From Bacillota bacterium (GTDB lineage: Bacteria > Bacillota > Clostridia > Lachnospirales > Lachnospiraceae): 64,000 nucleotides of DNA. Position numbers and translations under genes: made by a program. The stretch covers positions 355,381 to 419,380 of the forward strand of contig JAEWJZ010000028.1 in NCBI GenBank assembly GCA_023386315.1, in the 5' to 3' direction. Under the pieces are notes generated by a model. It searched no databases. It saw nothing but the letters and a program-made list of their open reading frames with translations, and was not told the DNA's origin. This document shows, one piece after another, positions 1-9,462 of the stretch. Position 1 is the stretch's first letter. Each line of letters opens with the position of its first letter.

Positions 1-1
1 G

Positions 2-475
2 GGCCCGGTTCCCTGCTGCTATTCTTACAGCCAGAGTCCGGTAACCGGAAATATTGCATTTGGCTCAAGCATTGGTGCAACGCCAGATGGCCGGAAGTGC
101 GGGGCACCTGTAAATAACGGCGTCTCTCCTGCTAACGGATCGGAAAAAAACGGGGCAACAGCAGCCTGCAATTCTGTTATGAAGCTTCCCACAATCTATA
201 TCCAGAAGGGCGGTATTTTTAACATGAGGCTTAGTAAGGCTGCGCTGGAGACAGAGGAGAACAAGAAGAAGATTATTGATATGATACGTGTTTTCTTTGA
301 CAATTACGGGGAGCAGATCCAGTTTAATGTAGTTGATACGGAGGTTTATAAAGACGCTATGATTCATCCGGAAAATTATAAGGATCTAATGGTTCGGGTA
401 TCCGGTTACAGCGCATTGTTTACATCATTATCTCCGGCATGTCAGGCTGATGTAATCAGCAGGACAGAATTTTAA
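2..475 (+). CDS. glycyl radical enzyme (PFL-like), C-terminal part, truncated by window edge
   Basis: The frame is open from base 2 and gives the last 157 residues of a pyruvate formate-lyase-family glycyl radical enzyme. Visible marks are the PDGRK segment common in this family (about residue 30 of the fragment) and the glycyl radical loop RVSGYSA near the C-terminus, where the Gly stores the radical. The N-terminal barrel and its active-site Cys lie outside the window, so the reaction cannot be read directly. The next gene is its activase, and kinase, importer and class II aldolase follow. That context favours a diol (1,2-propanediol-type) dehydratase or a related C-X lyase over true PFL. 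The ATG at 179 is internal and not the start. Confidence 0.9.
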   Translation, partial: GPVPCCYSYSQSPVTGNIAFGSSIGATPDGRKCGAPVNNGVSPANGSEKNGATAACNSVMKLPTIYIQKGGIFNMRLSKAALETEENKKKIIDMIRVFFDNYGEQIQFNVVDTEVYKDAMIHPENYKDLMVRVSGYSALFTSLSPACQADVISRTEF

Positions 476-492
476 ACGGGTTAAGAAAGCGG

Positions 493-1410
493 ATGGGTAA
501 GATGCTTGAGGCAAATGTGTTTAATATTGAGCGGTATGCTACAGAAGATGGGTATGGCATCCGTACCGTTATTTTTCTGAAAGGATGCCAGTTAAGGTGC
601 AGATGGTGTGCAAATCCGGAATCCCAGGAATTTAAGCCTCAGGTACTTGTCAATGTGAATTCCTGTATCTCCTGTGGTAAATGCATGAACGTATGTCCTA
701 ATAAGGCTGTTTTCTATAAGAAAGGCTTTGGATATTTATCAGACAGGCTTTTGTGTACAGCATGCGGGGACTGTATCACACAATGCTATGTGGATGCAAG
801 GAAGCTTATGGGAACTGTTATGAACCGGGAAGAACTGCTGGATATCATATTAAGGGATGAAAAATATTATGCAAAATCAGGAGGCGGAGTAACTTTCAGC
901 GGAGGAGAACCATTCTTTTATGCAGAAATGATCCGTGAAATTGGAAAGGAGATGAAACAAAGGGGTTATAATTCACTGGTTGAAACCTGCGGACAGGTTC
1001 CCCTTGAACGGATTAAACAGGCATCACAGGAGGTGGATTATATCTATTATGATTTTAAACACTACAATCCTGCAAAGCATAAGGAATTGACAGGTTTTGA
1101 TAATTCTCTTATTTTAAATAATTTAGAATGGCTGGACAAAGAATACACCGGACATCTGGCAGTGAGATATCCGTATATCCCCGGCTGCAACAGTGATGAC
1201 GATGCCATAAGAGGATTCTTTCAATACATAAAACAATTGACAAATATCAAAGAAATCGTATTTCTGCCTTATCACAGACTTGGTCTTCCCAAGTATCAGG
1301 GGCTTGGAAGAAACTATGAAATGGGAGAATTAAGATCCTTAAAAAAGGTGGAAATGGTGCATTTGTATGATACTGCAAAGGAATACGGTCTGGATATAAA
1401 AATACAGTAA
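493..1410 (+). CDS. glycyl radical enzyme activating enzyme (radical SAM)
   Basis: 305 aa. Activates the upstream glycyl radical enzyme by reductive cleavage of S-adenosylmethionine and hydrogen abstraction from its glycine. The radical SAM cluster motif CX3CX2C is at Cys32, Cys36 and Cys39, and the SAM-binding GGEP motif follows at about residue 138. Between them sits a two-cluster ferredoxin insert with CX2CX2CX3C sets at Cys58-68 and Cys88-98. This insert is typical of activases for dehydratase, decarboxylase and lyase radical enzymes and is absent from PFL activase itself. It begins 17 bp after the radical enzyme stop. ATG at 493 or at 502 could be the start, since neither has a strong ribosome site. 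Confidence 0.93.
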   Translation: MGKMLEANVFNIERYATEDGYGIRTVIFLKGCQLRCRWCANPESQEFKPQVLVNVNSCISCGKCMNVCPNKAVFYKKGFGYLSDRLLCTACGDCITQCYVDARKLMGTVMNREELLDIILRDEKYYAKSGGGVTFSGGEPFFYAEMIREIGKEMKQRGYNSLVETCGQVPLERIKQASQEVDYIYYDFKHYNPAKHKELTGFDNSLILNNLEWLDKEYTGHLAVRYPYIPGCNSDDDAIRGFFQYIKQLTNIKEIVFLPYHRLGLPKYQGLGRNYEMGELRSLKKVEMVHLYDTAKEYGLDIKIQ

Positions 1411-1423
1411 TTGGGGTGTTGGT

Positions 1424-2905
1424 ATGGCAAAAAAAACGATCGTGGGTTTTGACTGCGGGAATTCCTCTTATCGAGTTGTATTGGGGAAATACGATGGAGT
1501 ACGGATTCTGACTGAGGTCATTGATCAGATACCAAATTGCATGGTGAAAGCGGGAAATTATTATTATTGGGATATTCTTCGGATGTTTTCGGATTTTAAA
1601 AATATTCTGAAACGGCTGGTCAGCCGGGGAGAAACAATTGATTCCATCGGAATCTGCACATGGGGAGTGGATTTTTCATTGTTTGACCGAAAGGGGAATA
1701 TGCTGAATAATCCGCTGGCGTACAGAAATGCACTGGGTGAACAGCAATTGTCAGAGATGACTGATTTAGAACAGAAACAGATGTTTATGAATACAGGAAT
1801 TCTTTGCGATAAAATTAATTCCGTGTACTTATTGAAAGGTATGAAAGGGGAAATGCCGGATGTGTATCAGGCGGCTGACAAACTTTTAATGATTCCTGAT
1901 ATTTTAAATTATCTGCTGACTGGAAAAATGCTGAATGAACCCAGTGAATTCAGTACCACCCAGCTTATGGATGTGAATACAAAATCAGTCAGTGATTTTG
2001 TGTGCAGGGAAATGAAGATCAGCAGAAAGTTGTTTCATGATTTTGGAAAACACGGAGAAGCAATCGGATTTTTATCAGATGATATAAAGGCAGAAATAGG
2101 AGCCGGTTATGATATTCCGGTCGTGTGCGTTCCCTCCCATGATACGGCAGCAGCAGTTCTTGCGGTGCCTGCACGGCAGGAGCATTTCGCATTTATCAGT
2201 TCCGGTACATGGGCTTTAGTAGGAACTGAGCTTTTAAAGCCGCTGCTGTCAAAGGAAGTATATGATGCCGGGCTTACAAATGAGTTGGGCGCATTTGATA
2301 CAGTTACACTTCTTAAAAACGGAGCCGGAATGTTCCTGATACAAAAAATCAAGAAAGAGTATGAAACGGATGTAAAGAGAGAAGTTACCTGGGAGGAAAT
2401 TGTTAAGCTTTCTGATGAGGAAATTGGTAAACATATTCCGCTTATTGATTTGAATGATATAAGATTTTTTAATCCGGTGCAGATGGGAAAAGAAATCTGG
2501 AACTATCTGAAAGAAACCAAACAGGCAGAGGGCGGCTTTTCCTGGAATACGATTGTTAAATCAGTATATGAATCCATGGCATGCAGTTATGCTGTTACCA
2601 TTGAGCATTTACAGAGAGTTACAAAGGAATATTTTGATTGTATCTATATTGTCGGAGGCGGCGCAAAGAATGAACTTGTAAATCAGATGACAGCCAATTG
2701 TACAGGGAAGAACGTAATTGCATGTTTTGGAGAAAGCACAGCCATGGGGAATATAGCGGCACAGCTGAAATATTTTGAACCATATCTGGAGCTTAAAACC
2801 ATACGTGAAATTGTCTGCAATTCAGTAGAAACCAAGAGCTATATGCCGGACACTGACACCTCGTATCTGATTGACAGTTATAAAAAATTACAGGAAAGGA
2901 GCTGA
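1424..2905 (+). CDS. FGGY-family sugar kinase, rhamnulokinase-like
   Basis: 493 aa, full length for the FGGY family. The N-terminal phosphate-1 motif GFDCGNSSYR (about residues 8-17), the CTWGVDFSLFD segment and the second-domain ATP site (FISSGTWALVG, then IVGGGAKNE) resemble rhamnulokinase more than xylulokinase or glycerol kinase. It would phosphorylate a ketose or deoxyketose for the aldolase at 6515. It starts 13 bp after the activase with GGGGTGTT upstream of the ATG. The exact sugar is not readable from sequence. No sugar isomerase lies in this part of the operon, so one may precede the window. Confidence 0.85.
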   Translation: MAKKTIVGFDCGNSSYRVVLGKYDGVRILTEVIDQIPNCMVKAGNYYYWDILRMFSDFKNILKRLVSRGETIDSIGICTWGVDFSLFDRKGNMLNNPLAYRNALGEQQLSEMTDLEQKQMFMNTGILCDKINSVYLLKGMKGEMPDVYQAADKLLMIPDILNYLLTGKMLNEPSEFSTTQLMDVNTKSVSDFVCREMKISRKLFHDFGKHGEAIGFLSDDIKAEIGAGYDIPVVCVPSHDTAAAVLAVPARQEHFAFISSGTWALVGTELLKPLLSKEVYDAGLTNELGAFDTVTLLKNGAGMFLIQKIKKEYETDVKREVTWEEIVKLSDEEIGKHIPLIDLNDIRFFNPVQMGKEIWNYLKETKQAEGGFSWNTIVKSVYESMACSYAVTIEHLQRVTKEYFDCIYIVGGGAKNELVNQMTANCTGKNVIACFGESTAMGNIAAQLKYFEPYLELKTIREIVCNSVETKSYMPDTDTSYLIDSYKKLQERS

Positions 2906-2909
2906 TATT

Positions 2910-4403
2910 ATGAGCGATATTATCCTGAAAATGACGGGGATATCAAAGAAATTTTTTGGAGTTCCGGTTTTAAAAGATACCAGGCTTGAGGTCAGAAAGG
3001 GAGAAGTGCATGTCCTGCTGGGTGAGAATGGCGCGGGAAAATCAACACTGATAAAAATACTTTCGGGGGCATACCGTCGCGAGAGCGGAAGCGTTGTTTT
3101 AAATGGTGAAGAACTTCCTGCCATGTCTCCCAAAGAGGTGATTGATAAAGGAATCAGTGTGATTTACCAGGAATTCAATTTAAATCCTCATGTATCAATC
3201 TGGGAAAATATATTTATGGGCAAAGAATATACAAGCAGGGGAATCATAGACCGGCGAAAGAGCAGAGCTGAGGCTCAAAAATATATGGATCTTATTGGCC
3301 TTTGCTGTGATCCGGATACACTTGTGGGGAACTTAAGCGTTGCACAGAAACAGATGGTGGAAATATCAAAAGCAATCTCTATGGATGTTAAAATACTTGT
3401 TTTGGATGAACCTACGGCATCGATAACAGATAAGGAAACGGAACGGTTATTTAAAATCATAAGAGAGCTGAAAGCAAAAGGCATTGGAATCATTTATATA
3501 TCACACCGCATGGGGGAATTGTTTGAAATTGGTGACAGATGTACCGTAATGAGAGACGGGGAGTATGTGGATACGGTGGAGCTTAAGGAAACCTCGGTGG
3601 AAGAACTGACCAGAATGATGGTAGGCCGGAATGTAAATTTCAACAGATTTGAAAATACCTTTGTAGATGTTCATAAGCAGGTATTGAAGGTGGAAGAATT
3701 ATGCTACAAAAATCTGCTGAAAAACATCAGTTTCAGCTTAAATAAAGGAGAAATACTGGGGATGTCCGGTCTGGTGGGTTCCGGAAGGACAGAGCTGGCA
3801 AAATGTATTATTGGTGCATATACAAAAAATTCCGGCAGAGTTTTTTTAAATGAGAAAGACATGACAAGAACAGATATCTGCAGATCAATTGAGGAAGGGA
3901 TTGTTTATTTAAGCGAAGACAGAAAAGATGAGGGTCTTGTGCTGATGCATTCACTCAAAGAAAACATATCACTTCCCAATCTAAAGCTTTTTGGCAAATT
4001 CGCTCTCAGCAAAACAAAAATAGATGATACGGCGAATCAGTCGGTTGAAAAATTGTTGATAAAAACACATTCAATCAACACAGCAGTAAAAAATTTATCC
4101 GGCGGTAATCAGCAAAAGGTCGTGATTGCAAAATGGCTTTTAACAAATGCCCAGATATTTATATTTGATGAACCAACCAGGGGAATCGATGTAGGTGCCA
4201 GAGATGAGATCTATCAGATCATGGGGAAACTGGTTGGGGAAGGTAAATCAATTATTATGATTTCATCAGATATTCCGGAAATACAAAAAATGTGCGACAG
4301 GGTTTTGGTGCTGAATAATGGGGAAATAGCAGCAGATGTAAAAAACACCACGGATTTAACACAGGAGAAGATATTATCCTATGCACTAATGGGAGGAAAA
4401 TAA
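2910..4403 (+). CDS. ribose-type sugar ABC transporter ATP-binding protein
   Basis: 497 aa, tandem-domain ATPase of the RbsA/MglA type that powers import through the permease at 4405. Domain 1 has Walker A GENGAGKST, a signature written LSVAQKQ and Walker B LDEPTA. Domain 2 has the usual degenerate Walker A (GSGRTE), a canonical LSGGNQQK signature and DEPTRGIDVG. The start at 2910 is chosen because AGGAAAGGAGC lies just upstream. A longer reading from 2871 would overlap the kinase and has no ribosome site. The spacing to the kinase stop is 4 bp, so the genes are translationally close. Confidence 0.93.
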   Translation: MSDIILKMTGISKKFFGVPVLKDTRLEVRKGEVHVLLGENGAGKSTLIKILSGAYRRESGSVVLNGEELPAMSPKEVIDKGISVIYQEFNLNPHVSIWENIFMGKEYTSRGIIDRRKSRAEAQKYMDLIGLCCDPDTLVGNLSVAQKQMVEISKAISMDVKILVLDEPTASITDKETERLFKIIRELKAKGIGIIYISHRMGELFEIGDRCTVMRDGEYVDTVELKETSVEELTRMMVGRNVNFNRFENTFVDVHKQVLKVEELCYKNLLKNISFSLNKGEILGMSGLVGSGRTELAKCIIGAYTKNSGRVFLNEKDMTRTDICRSIEEGIVYLSEDRKDEGLVLMHSLKENISLPNLKLFGKFALSKTKIDDTANQSVEKLLIKTHSINTAVKNLSGGNQQKVVIAKWLLTNAQIFIFDEPTRGIDVGARDEIYQIMGKLVGEGKSIIMISSDIPEIQKMCDRVLVLNNGEIAADVKNTTDLTQEKILSYALMGGK

Positions 4404-4404
4404 A

Positions 4405-5367
4405 ATGTGGAATTTATGTAAAAGCAAAAAGATAGATGTACATGCATGTTCTCTTTATCTGGGAGGGTTTGTCATATTACTGGCATTTTCAATCCTGTGC
4501 CGGCTGAACGGTAAAAACTTCTTTTCCATGCAGAATATCATGAACATTATCCAGCAGTCGGCCATTATTGGAATCACAGGGATAGGAGCATCCTTTGTTA
4601 TATTAACGGGAGGAATTGATTTATCGGTCGGATCCATTATCGCATTTGTGGGAATTGCCGGAGGCATGATGTTAAAGGGCGGGGTTCCTTTGGCAGTCAC
4701 TATTATATTATGTATCGTAATCGGCTTTCTGATCGGGATGTCTAACGGATATTTTATCAGTTATGGTAAGGTCCCGGCGTTTATCGTAACATTGGGATCC
4801 ATGCAGATATTCCGGGGATTTACTAAAGTTTTAACAGACGGAAAGCCCATTTCCGGCTTTGATGACAGTCTGGCAGCCTTCACCGGAAGCAAGCTGTTTG
4901 GAATAACGGCACTGGTTTACTATGTTTTTATTCTTTATGTGATTATGGTATTTGTAACGACAAAAACGAAATTCGGCAGGAGAGTTTATGCGTTTGGCGG
5001 GAATCCCAATGCGGCGAAGCTTTCCGGTGTAAAGATTCGCAGTATCGAAATCTTAACATATGCCATTGCAGGCATGTTTTCAGCAATGGGAGGAGTCTGC
5101 TTATTATCCAGACTTGCATATGCAGATCCCAATGCAGGTGCAGGATACGAAATGGATGCCATAGCAGCAACGGTATTGGGAGGCATTGCGTTATCAGGAG
5201 GAAAAGGAAATGTTGGAAATACACTGATTGGGGCGTTGGTTTTAGGAATATTAAAATGCGGTCTGCAGATATTGAATGTAGCTACCTACTGGCAGACAGT
5301 CATAATCGGCGTTGTGATTATTCTCGCAGTCTATGTTGATAAGGCAAACGAAAGAAAGGCAGAGTAA
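4405..5367 (+). CDS. ribose-type sugar ABC transporter permease
   Basis: 320 aa, about eight to ten hydrophobic segments. Belongs to the RbsC/AraH branch of BPD-type permeases, with the hallmark GGIDLSVGS stretch near residue 72 and the ALSGGKGNV stretch near residue 262. A single RbsC-type permease probably forms a homodimer, unlike the two-permease RhaPQ system. The ATG is 1 bp after the ATPase stop, within GGGAGGAAAATAAAATG, so the two genes are tightly coupled. Confidence 0.93.
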   Translation: MWNLCKSKKIDVHACSLYLGGFVILLAFSILCRLNGKNFFSMQNIMNIIQQSAIIGITGIGASFVILTGGIDLSVGSIIAFVGIAGGMMLKGGVPLAVTIILCIVIGFLIGMSNGYFISYGKVPAFIVTLGSMQIFRGFTKVLTDGKPISGFDDSLAAFTGSKLFGITALVYYVFILYVIMVFVTTKTKFGRRVYAFGGNPNAAKLSGVKIRSIEILTYAIAGMFSAMGGVCLLSRLAYADPNAGAGYEMDAIAATVLGGIALSGGKGNVGNTLIGALVLGILKCGLQILNVATYWQTVIIGVVIILAVYVDKANERKAE

Positions 5368-5436
5368 TAAGGATATCTGGCTTCGGGTTCAAGCGTTTTA
5401 TAACGCATAAAAATAAAAAACCAAGGAGGAAAAGAA

Positions 5437-6489
5437 ATGAAAAAAAGAGCGCTGACTGTGGTATTGGGTATTGTTATGGCAATGACTGTGTTAACAGGTT
5501 GTGCTAAGAAGGGAGAAGTTAATGAAGTAAAAACTGAGACAAAAGCGGAAACAAAAACAGATGCAGAAACAAAAGCAGAATCAAAGGCGGAGGCAAAAGC
5601 CAATAACTATACCATTGGTTTTGTTCCCATGACGCTGAACAATGAATATTTTATCGCCATGTGTAATGGTGCGAAGGAAAAGGCAAAGGAACTGGGTGTT
5701 AAACTGGAGGTTCAGGCGGCAGATTCTCATGCCAGCGCTGCGGATCAGCTGACAATTGTGGAAAATATGATCACATCCGGGGTAAACGCCATTTGTATTG
5801 TTCCTTCATCTTCGGAAGGACTGGAGACAGCACTTAAAAAATGTGAAAGTGCAGGAATTCTGGTATTTAACATTGATACAAAGCTGGATGATTCCGTGAC
5901 AGGTAAAGTGTCGATGAAGATTCCATTTTACGGAACGGATAATAAAACCGGCGGTATCAAAGCAGGAGAATACGTAAAACAAAATTTTGACAAAGGAATC
6001 AAAACAGCGATTCTTACTGGTATTGAAACCCAGCAAAATTCCTGGGACAGGCGTGATGGCTTTGTTGAAGGGGCAGGGGACACAATTAAGATAGTTGCAG
6101 AGCAGTCAGCAAATTGGGAGGTTGACCAGGGTTATAATGCAGCTCAGAACATCATTACGGCAAATCCGGACTTACAATTGTTCTATTGCTGCAACGACAG
6201 CATGGCAATTGGCGCAAGAAGAGCGGTGGAAGAAGCAGGATTAAATGACCAGATTAAAATTATTGGTTTTGATGGTGCTTCTGAAGCATTAAATATGGTG
6301 AAATCCGGTAAGTTTTTCGGAACGGTGGCCCAGGATCCGGTTCAGATGGGGAAGCTTGGTGTTGAAAATGCAGTGAAAGCGCTGAATGGAGAAACGGTAG
6401 AGCAGAATATCGATACCGGTTCCAAGCTTATTTTTACAGATAATGTTGATGCACAGTTAGAGTATATTACACCATACATAGGAAAATAG
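5437..6489 (+). CDS. sugar ABC transporter substrate-binding lipoprotein (RbsB-like)
   Basis: 350 aa periplasmic-binding-protein-like type 1 fold, anchored as a lipoprotein (lipobox LTGC at about residue 22). A low-complexity Lys/Glu/Thr/Ala linker (about residues 30-52, repeating ETKAE or ESKAE units) separates the lipid anchor from the binding domain starting at YTIGFVPMTLNN. The DSMAIGARRAVEEAG and IIGFDGA segments are typical of RbsB-type sugar binders. A good AAGGAGGAAAAG site precedes the ATG. The 69-bp gap from the permease has no obvious terminator, so it likely shares the operon transcript. Substrate is probably a free mono- or deoxysugar, but this is inference. Confidence 0.9.
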   Translation: MKKRALTVVLGIVMAMTVLTGCAKKGEVNEVKTETKAETKTDAETKAESKAEAKANNYTIGFVPMTLNNEYFIAMCNGAKEKAKELGVKLEVQAADSHASAADQLTIVENMITSGVNAICIVPSSSEGLETALKKCESAGILVFNIDTKLDDSVTGKVSMKIPFYGTDNKTGGIKAGEYVKQNFDKGIKTAILTGIETQQNSWDRRDGFVEGAGDTIKIVAEQSANWEVDQGYNAAQNIITANPDLQLFYCCNDSMAIGARRAVEEAGLNDQIKIIGFDGASEALNMVKSGKFFGTVAQDPVQMGKLGVENAVKALNGETVEQNIDTGSKLIFTDNVDAQLEYITPYIGK

Positions 6490-6514
6490 TGTATACAAAA
6501 AGGAGAGAAAAAAG

Positions 6515-7162
6515 ATGAATTACCGTAAGCTGATTGTTGACAGCGGAGTTAAATTACTGGGTTCCGGATTAACGGTGGAAACCTGGGGAAACATTAGCTG
6601 CCGTGATCCTGAAACAGGCTTGGTTTATATGACGCCAAGTGCAATGAGTTATAACACAATTACAGAGGATGACGTGGTAGTCTGCGCTTTGGATGGCACG
6701 GTTGTGCAGGGCAGCAGAAAGCCTACGATAGAAAAGGATCTGCATTTATCAATTTACAGGGCGAGGAATGAGGTAAATGCCGTTGTACATACCCATCCCA
6801 TCTATTCCATGATCTATTCGTGCCAGGGAAAGATGATTCCGTTGATTATTGATGAGGCTGCTCAGGCTCTTGGCGATGTGTGCAGATGCACGAAGTACGC
6901 GCTGCCAGGTTCCATGCAGCTGGCTGAGGAATGTGCAAAAGCGCTGGGAACAGAAGCGAATTCCTGCCTTCTTAATTCCCATGGGGCTGTATGCATTGGT
7001 GCTGATATGGATGCTGCATTTAAGGTTGCCAATGTATTGGAGGTAACTGCGCAGATTTATTACATGGTAGAGGCAACAGGGGGGAAACCTACGACGATAT
7101 CCGATGAGAATATTGCAGCCATGAAGAATTTTGTTAAGAATCATTACGGGCAGGGAAAATAA
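6515..7162 (+). CDS. class II aldolase, L-fuculose/ribulose-phosphate type
   Basis: 215 aa cytoplasmic zinc aldolase of the FucA/AraD family. Glu73, His92, His94 and His156 align by position with the catalytic Glu and zinc ligands of fuculose-1-phosphate aldolase (Glu73, His92, His94, His155 in the E. coli enzyme), so the active site is intact. It would split the phosphosugar made by the kinase at 1424 into dihydroxyacetone phosphate and a small aldehyde, such as L-lactaldehyde from 6-deoxyhexoses or acetaldehyde from 5-deoxypentoses. It is the last gene of the operon, preceded by AAGGAGAGAAAA and followed by a strong terminator. AraD-like epimerase activity cannot be excluded, but the operon favours aldol cleavage. 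Confidence 0.87.
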   Translation: MNYRKLIVDSGVKLLGSGLTVETWGNISCRDPETGLVYMTPSAMSYNTITEDDVVVCALDGTVVQGSRKPTIEKDLHLSIYRARNEVNAVVHTHPIYSMIYSCQGKMIPLIIDEAAQALGDVCRCTKYALPGSMQLAEECAKALGTEANSCLLNSHGAVCIGADMDAAFKVANVLEVTAQIYYMVEATGGKPTTISDENIAAMKNFVKNHYGQGK

Positions 7163-7182
7163 AATTAACGAAACAATAACTT

Positions 7183-7228
7183 AATGAAAGAATACCTCCG
7201 GTGAAATTTTTGGAGGTATTCTTTCATT
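7183..7228 (+). terminator. intrinsic terminator of the glycyl radical / sugar operon
   Basis: Perfect 17-bp inverted repeat (7183-7199 with 7212-7228) around a 12-nt loop, 20 bp after the aldolase stop. The loop ends in five T and a short T-rich tract follows. It closes the operon that enters from the left edge. Confidence 0.8.
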
Positions 7229-7300
7229 GTATTATTTTCCAATTTGTCATACAATGATGTTAAATGCAAAAGGATCTGATTAAAATTTGGGAGGTAGTGT

Positions 7301-8728
7301 ATGAGACTTGAAAAAGCAACACCAGAATCACAGGGAATTCATTCCTGTGGGATTCTGGAATTTTTAAACAAGGTAAACGAACAGGGATTAGAACTTCATT
7401 CATTTATGCTGCTTAAGAACGGAAAAAATATTGCTGACTGCTGGTGGAAGCCGTATGGGCCCCAGTACCGGCACCAGCTGTTTTCTTTAAGCAAAAGCTT
7501 TACATCCATGGCAATCGGCCTGGCAGTTGAGGAGGGCCTGCTGACGACAGATACCCTGATTGCTGATATTTTTACAGCTGAAATGAAAGAGCTGGGGGAA
7601 AAGGTTGATGAGAAAATTAAGAGAATGACCGTGAAAAACCTACTGACAATGGGAACAGGGATGACATATGAGAACTGGAGCTGGGGTGATGAGAAGTATA
7701 ATAACATTCTGGGTTTTTTAAGCTCCCATGTGAAGAATGAGCCGGGAAGCGCGTTTTTTTACAATACCATGGCTACCTATATGTGTTCTGCGATTATTAC
7801 AAGATTAACCGGTCAGAAGCTTGTGGACTATCTTATGCCCAGACTGTTTGTGCCGCTGGGGATTGACCCTGTCTGGGAGGAAGATAATCTGGGTATCAGC
7901 TTTGGCGGCTTTGGACTGAACATCAAAACAGAGGATATCGCCGTTTTTGGGCAGATGCTTCTGCAAAAAGGAGAATACAATGGACGGCAGCTCGTACCTG
8001 CAGCATGGATAGAGGAAGCAACCTCCAAACAGATTAACAACGGAGATGAAGTTGATAACGATTGGAACCAGGGATATGGATACCAGTTCTGGAGATGCGT
8101 ACCCGAAGGAGTATACCGCGGAGATGGTATGTATGGACAATACTGTATCGTTATGCCTGAATACAACTGTGTTCTTGCTGTAACAAGCAATGCGGACATG
8201 GGTAAATTTTTGAGACTGATCTGGAGTGACCTTCTTCCGGTACTTGGAGGGGAAGCGGAACTGCCTCAAAGTGATGATTACAGTAAACTGGTTGAGTTTG
8301 GTGCAGGCCAGACACATCTGAAGGTGAAGGAAAATGCAGAGTCCTATCCCGTATTTCGGGCGACCTACCTGCTATCTTCTGATACCGCAGTGGAGAAAGA
8401 TTTCAAAATAAAAAAGATCAGATTTGATTTTGAAAATGGCGAATGTCTGCTTGCTCTTTATAACGGGGAAAACTCTCAGCCCTTATATGTGGTCCGTTTT
8501 AAAGAGAAAAAATGGGTGGAGAACACGAAGGCGTTCTGGGAAGAAGAATCCTTTTACAGAGCGGTCTGCTATGGGGAGTGGAGTCATGAGGAGTTTTCCG
8601 CCTGCATCTGGCATTATGAGACACCACTGAATACAAAACTTAAGTTTACGTTCCGTGAGGAAAGGAACAGGCTGGTTTTTAAATTGACTGCACAGCAGGA
8701 AATGACACTTAACTATGTCAAAATATAA
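7301..8728 (+). CDS. serine hydrolase, beta-lactamase / penicillin-binding-like family
   Basis: 475 aa. The N-terminal part (to about residue 330) is a class C beta-lactamase fold with the nucleophile motif SLSK (Ser-x-x-Lys) at about residue 67 in QLFSLSKSFTSMA. A Tyr-Asn pair (FYNTMATYM) stands where the usual YxN lies. There is no signal peptide or membrane segment, which suggests a cytoplasmic esterase or peptidase-like enzyme and not a drug-resistance beta-lactamase. The last 130 or so residues form a separate beta-rich domain. It stands alone after the terminator with GGGAGG upstream of the ATG, and converges with the DUF421 gene 5 bp downstream. Confidence 0.82.
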   Translation: MRLEKATPESQGIHSCGILEFLNKVNEQGLELHSFMLLKNGKNIADCWWKPYGPQYRHQLFSLSKSFTSMAIGLAVEEGLLTTDTLIADIFTAEMKELGEKVDEKIKRMTVKNLLTMGTGMTYENWSWGDEKYNNILGFLSSHVKNEPGSAFFYNTMATYMCSAIITRLTGQKLVDYLMPRLFVPLGIDPVWEEDNLGISFGGFGLNIKTEDIAVFGQMLLQKGEYNGRQLVPAAWIEEATSKQINNGDEVDNDWNQGYGYQFWRCVPEGVYRGDGMYGQYCIVMPEYNCVLAVTSNADMGKFLRLIWSDLLPVLGGEAELPQSDDYSKLVEFGAGQTHLKVKENAESYPVFRATYLLSSDTAVEKDFKIKKIRFDFENGECLLALYNGENSQPLYVVRFKEKKWVENTKAFWEEESFYRAVCYGEWSHEEFSACIWHYETPLNTKLKFTFREERNRLVFKLTAQQEMTLNYVKI

Positions 8729-8733
8729 AGAAG

Positions 8734-9336
8734 TTAAGGTTCATTTTTCCCCTCTTTGTTTTTAGCGGTAACCTCCCGGAATATACTGTCTGAATCGCTT
8801 TTTTGTGTTTTCTGGCAGCCTGCCATTAATTGGTTTTTCTGTGATATTTCCGCCATTATGGTAATAAAATCTTCCTTTGTCAGAGGTTTTTTATCATCTT
8901 TTAGTTCGTAGCCTATTTGACCGCTTACCTCTATGGTAGCTGTTTTTACATCTTTTATAGAGCTTACACCGTTTTGACGCAGACGTGTTTCAAGCCTGTC
9001 AACAGTAAGCCGTAATTTTTTTAGATTTTTCAGAATGATCTCTCCATTTTCAATAACAATCACAGCTTTGCCAGAAAAGAGAGATTCGAAGATGTCAAAC
9101 TTTATTTCCAGATATTCCGAAATAACCATAAGCATGGTGAATATGAATGCAATCAGCAATGTGCCCCAGATTTCATCTTCAGCGATCGGCTGTATTAAAA
9201 GAGAACCGATGCCAACCATAACAATGGTCTGAGTGATTGTCATCTGTGAGATTGATTTACGTCCTCCCAATCGCAGTATAAATTTACCTGCGAGAAAAAT
9301 AACAATTGTTTTCCAAATTAAACTATAATTCATCAC
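8734..9336 (-). CDS. DUF421 / YetF-family membrane protein
   Basis: 200 aa. Three hydrophobic segments in the first 80 residues are followed by a conserved cytoplasmic domain. The motif GRKSISQMT and the later stretch VIVIENGEI are characteristic of the YetF/YcaP (DUF421) family found in spore-formers. Its molecular role is unknown. The C-terminal 25 residues are charged and low in complexity. Monocistronic on the minus strand, with AGGAGATC upstream of its start. Confidence 0.85.
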   Translation of the reverse strand: MMNYSLIWKTIVIFLAGKFILRLGGRKSISQMTITQTIVMVGIGSLLIQPIAEDEIWGTLLIAFIFTMLMVISEYLEIKFDIFESLFSGKAVIVIENGEIILKNLKKLRLTVDRLETRLRQNGVSSIKDVKTATIEVSGQIGYELKDDKKPLTKEDFITIMAEISQKNQLMAGCQKTQKSDSDSIFREVTAKNKEGKNEP

Positions 9337-9462
9337 AAGATCTCCTCTGCGAATTTTTAAGTTATTGCTTATTATTAATTCATTTAGACATTATTATGTA
9401 ACAGCCATTAAATTAGGGGGAATGAGGAACCCCGGAAAATTTCAGCAATGAAAGGAACATAA

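Noticed and set aside
65..367. Minus-strand open frame of 100 codons at the left edge
   Set aside because: Opposite the glycyl radical enzyme C-terminus, which is certain from RVSGYSA.
5520..5600. Repeats in the binding-protein linker as a DNA repeat or CRISPR-like array
   Set aside because: They are codon-level repeats (AAA/GAA-rich) of a Lys/Glu/Thr/Ala linker, with no spacers.
7805..8317. Minus-strand open frame of 170 codons opposite the serine hydrolase
   Set aside because: Lies wholly within a well-supported gene, lacks a ribosome site and has low-complexity shadow composition.
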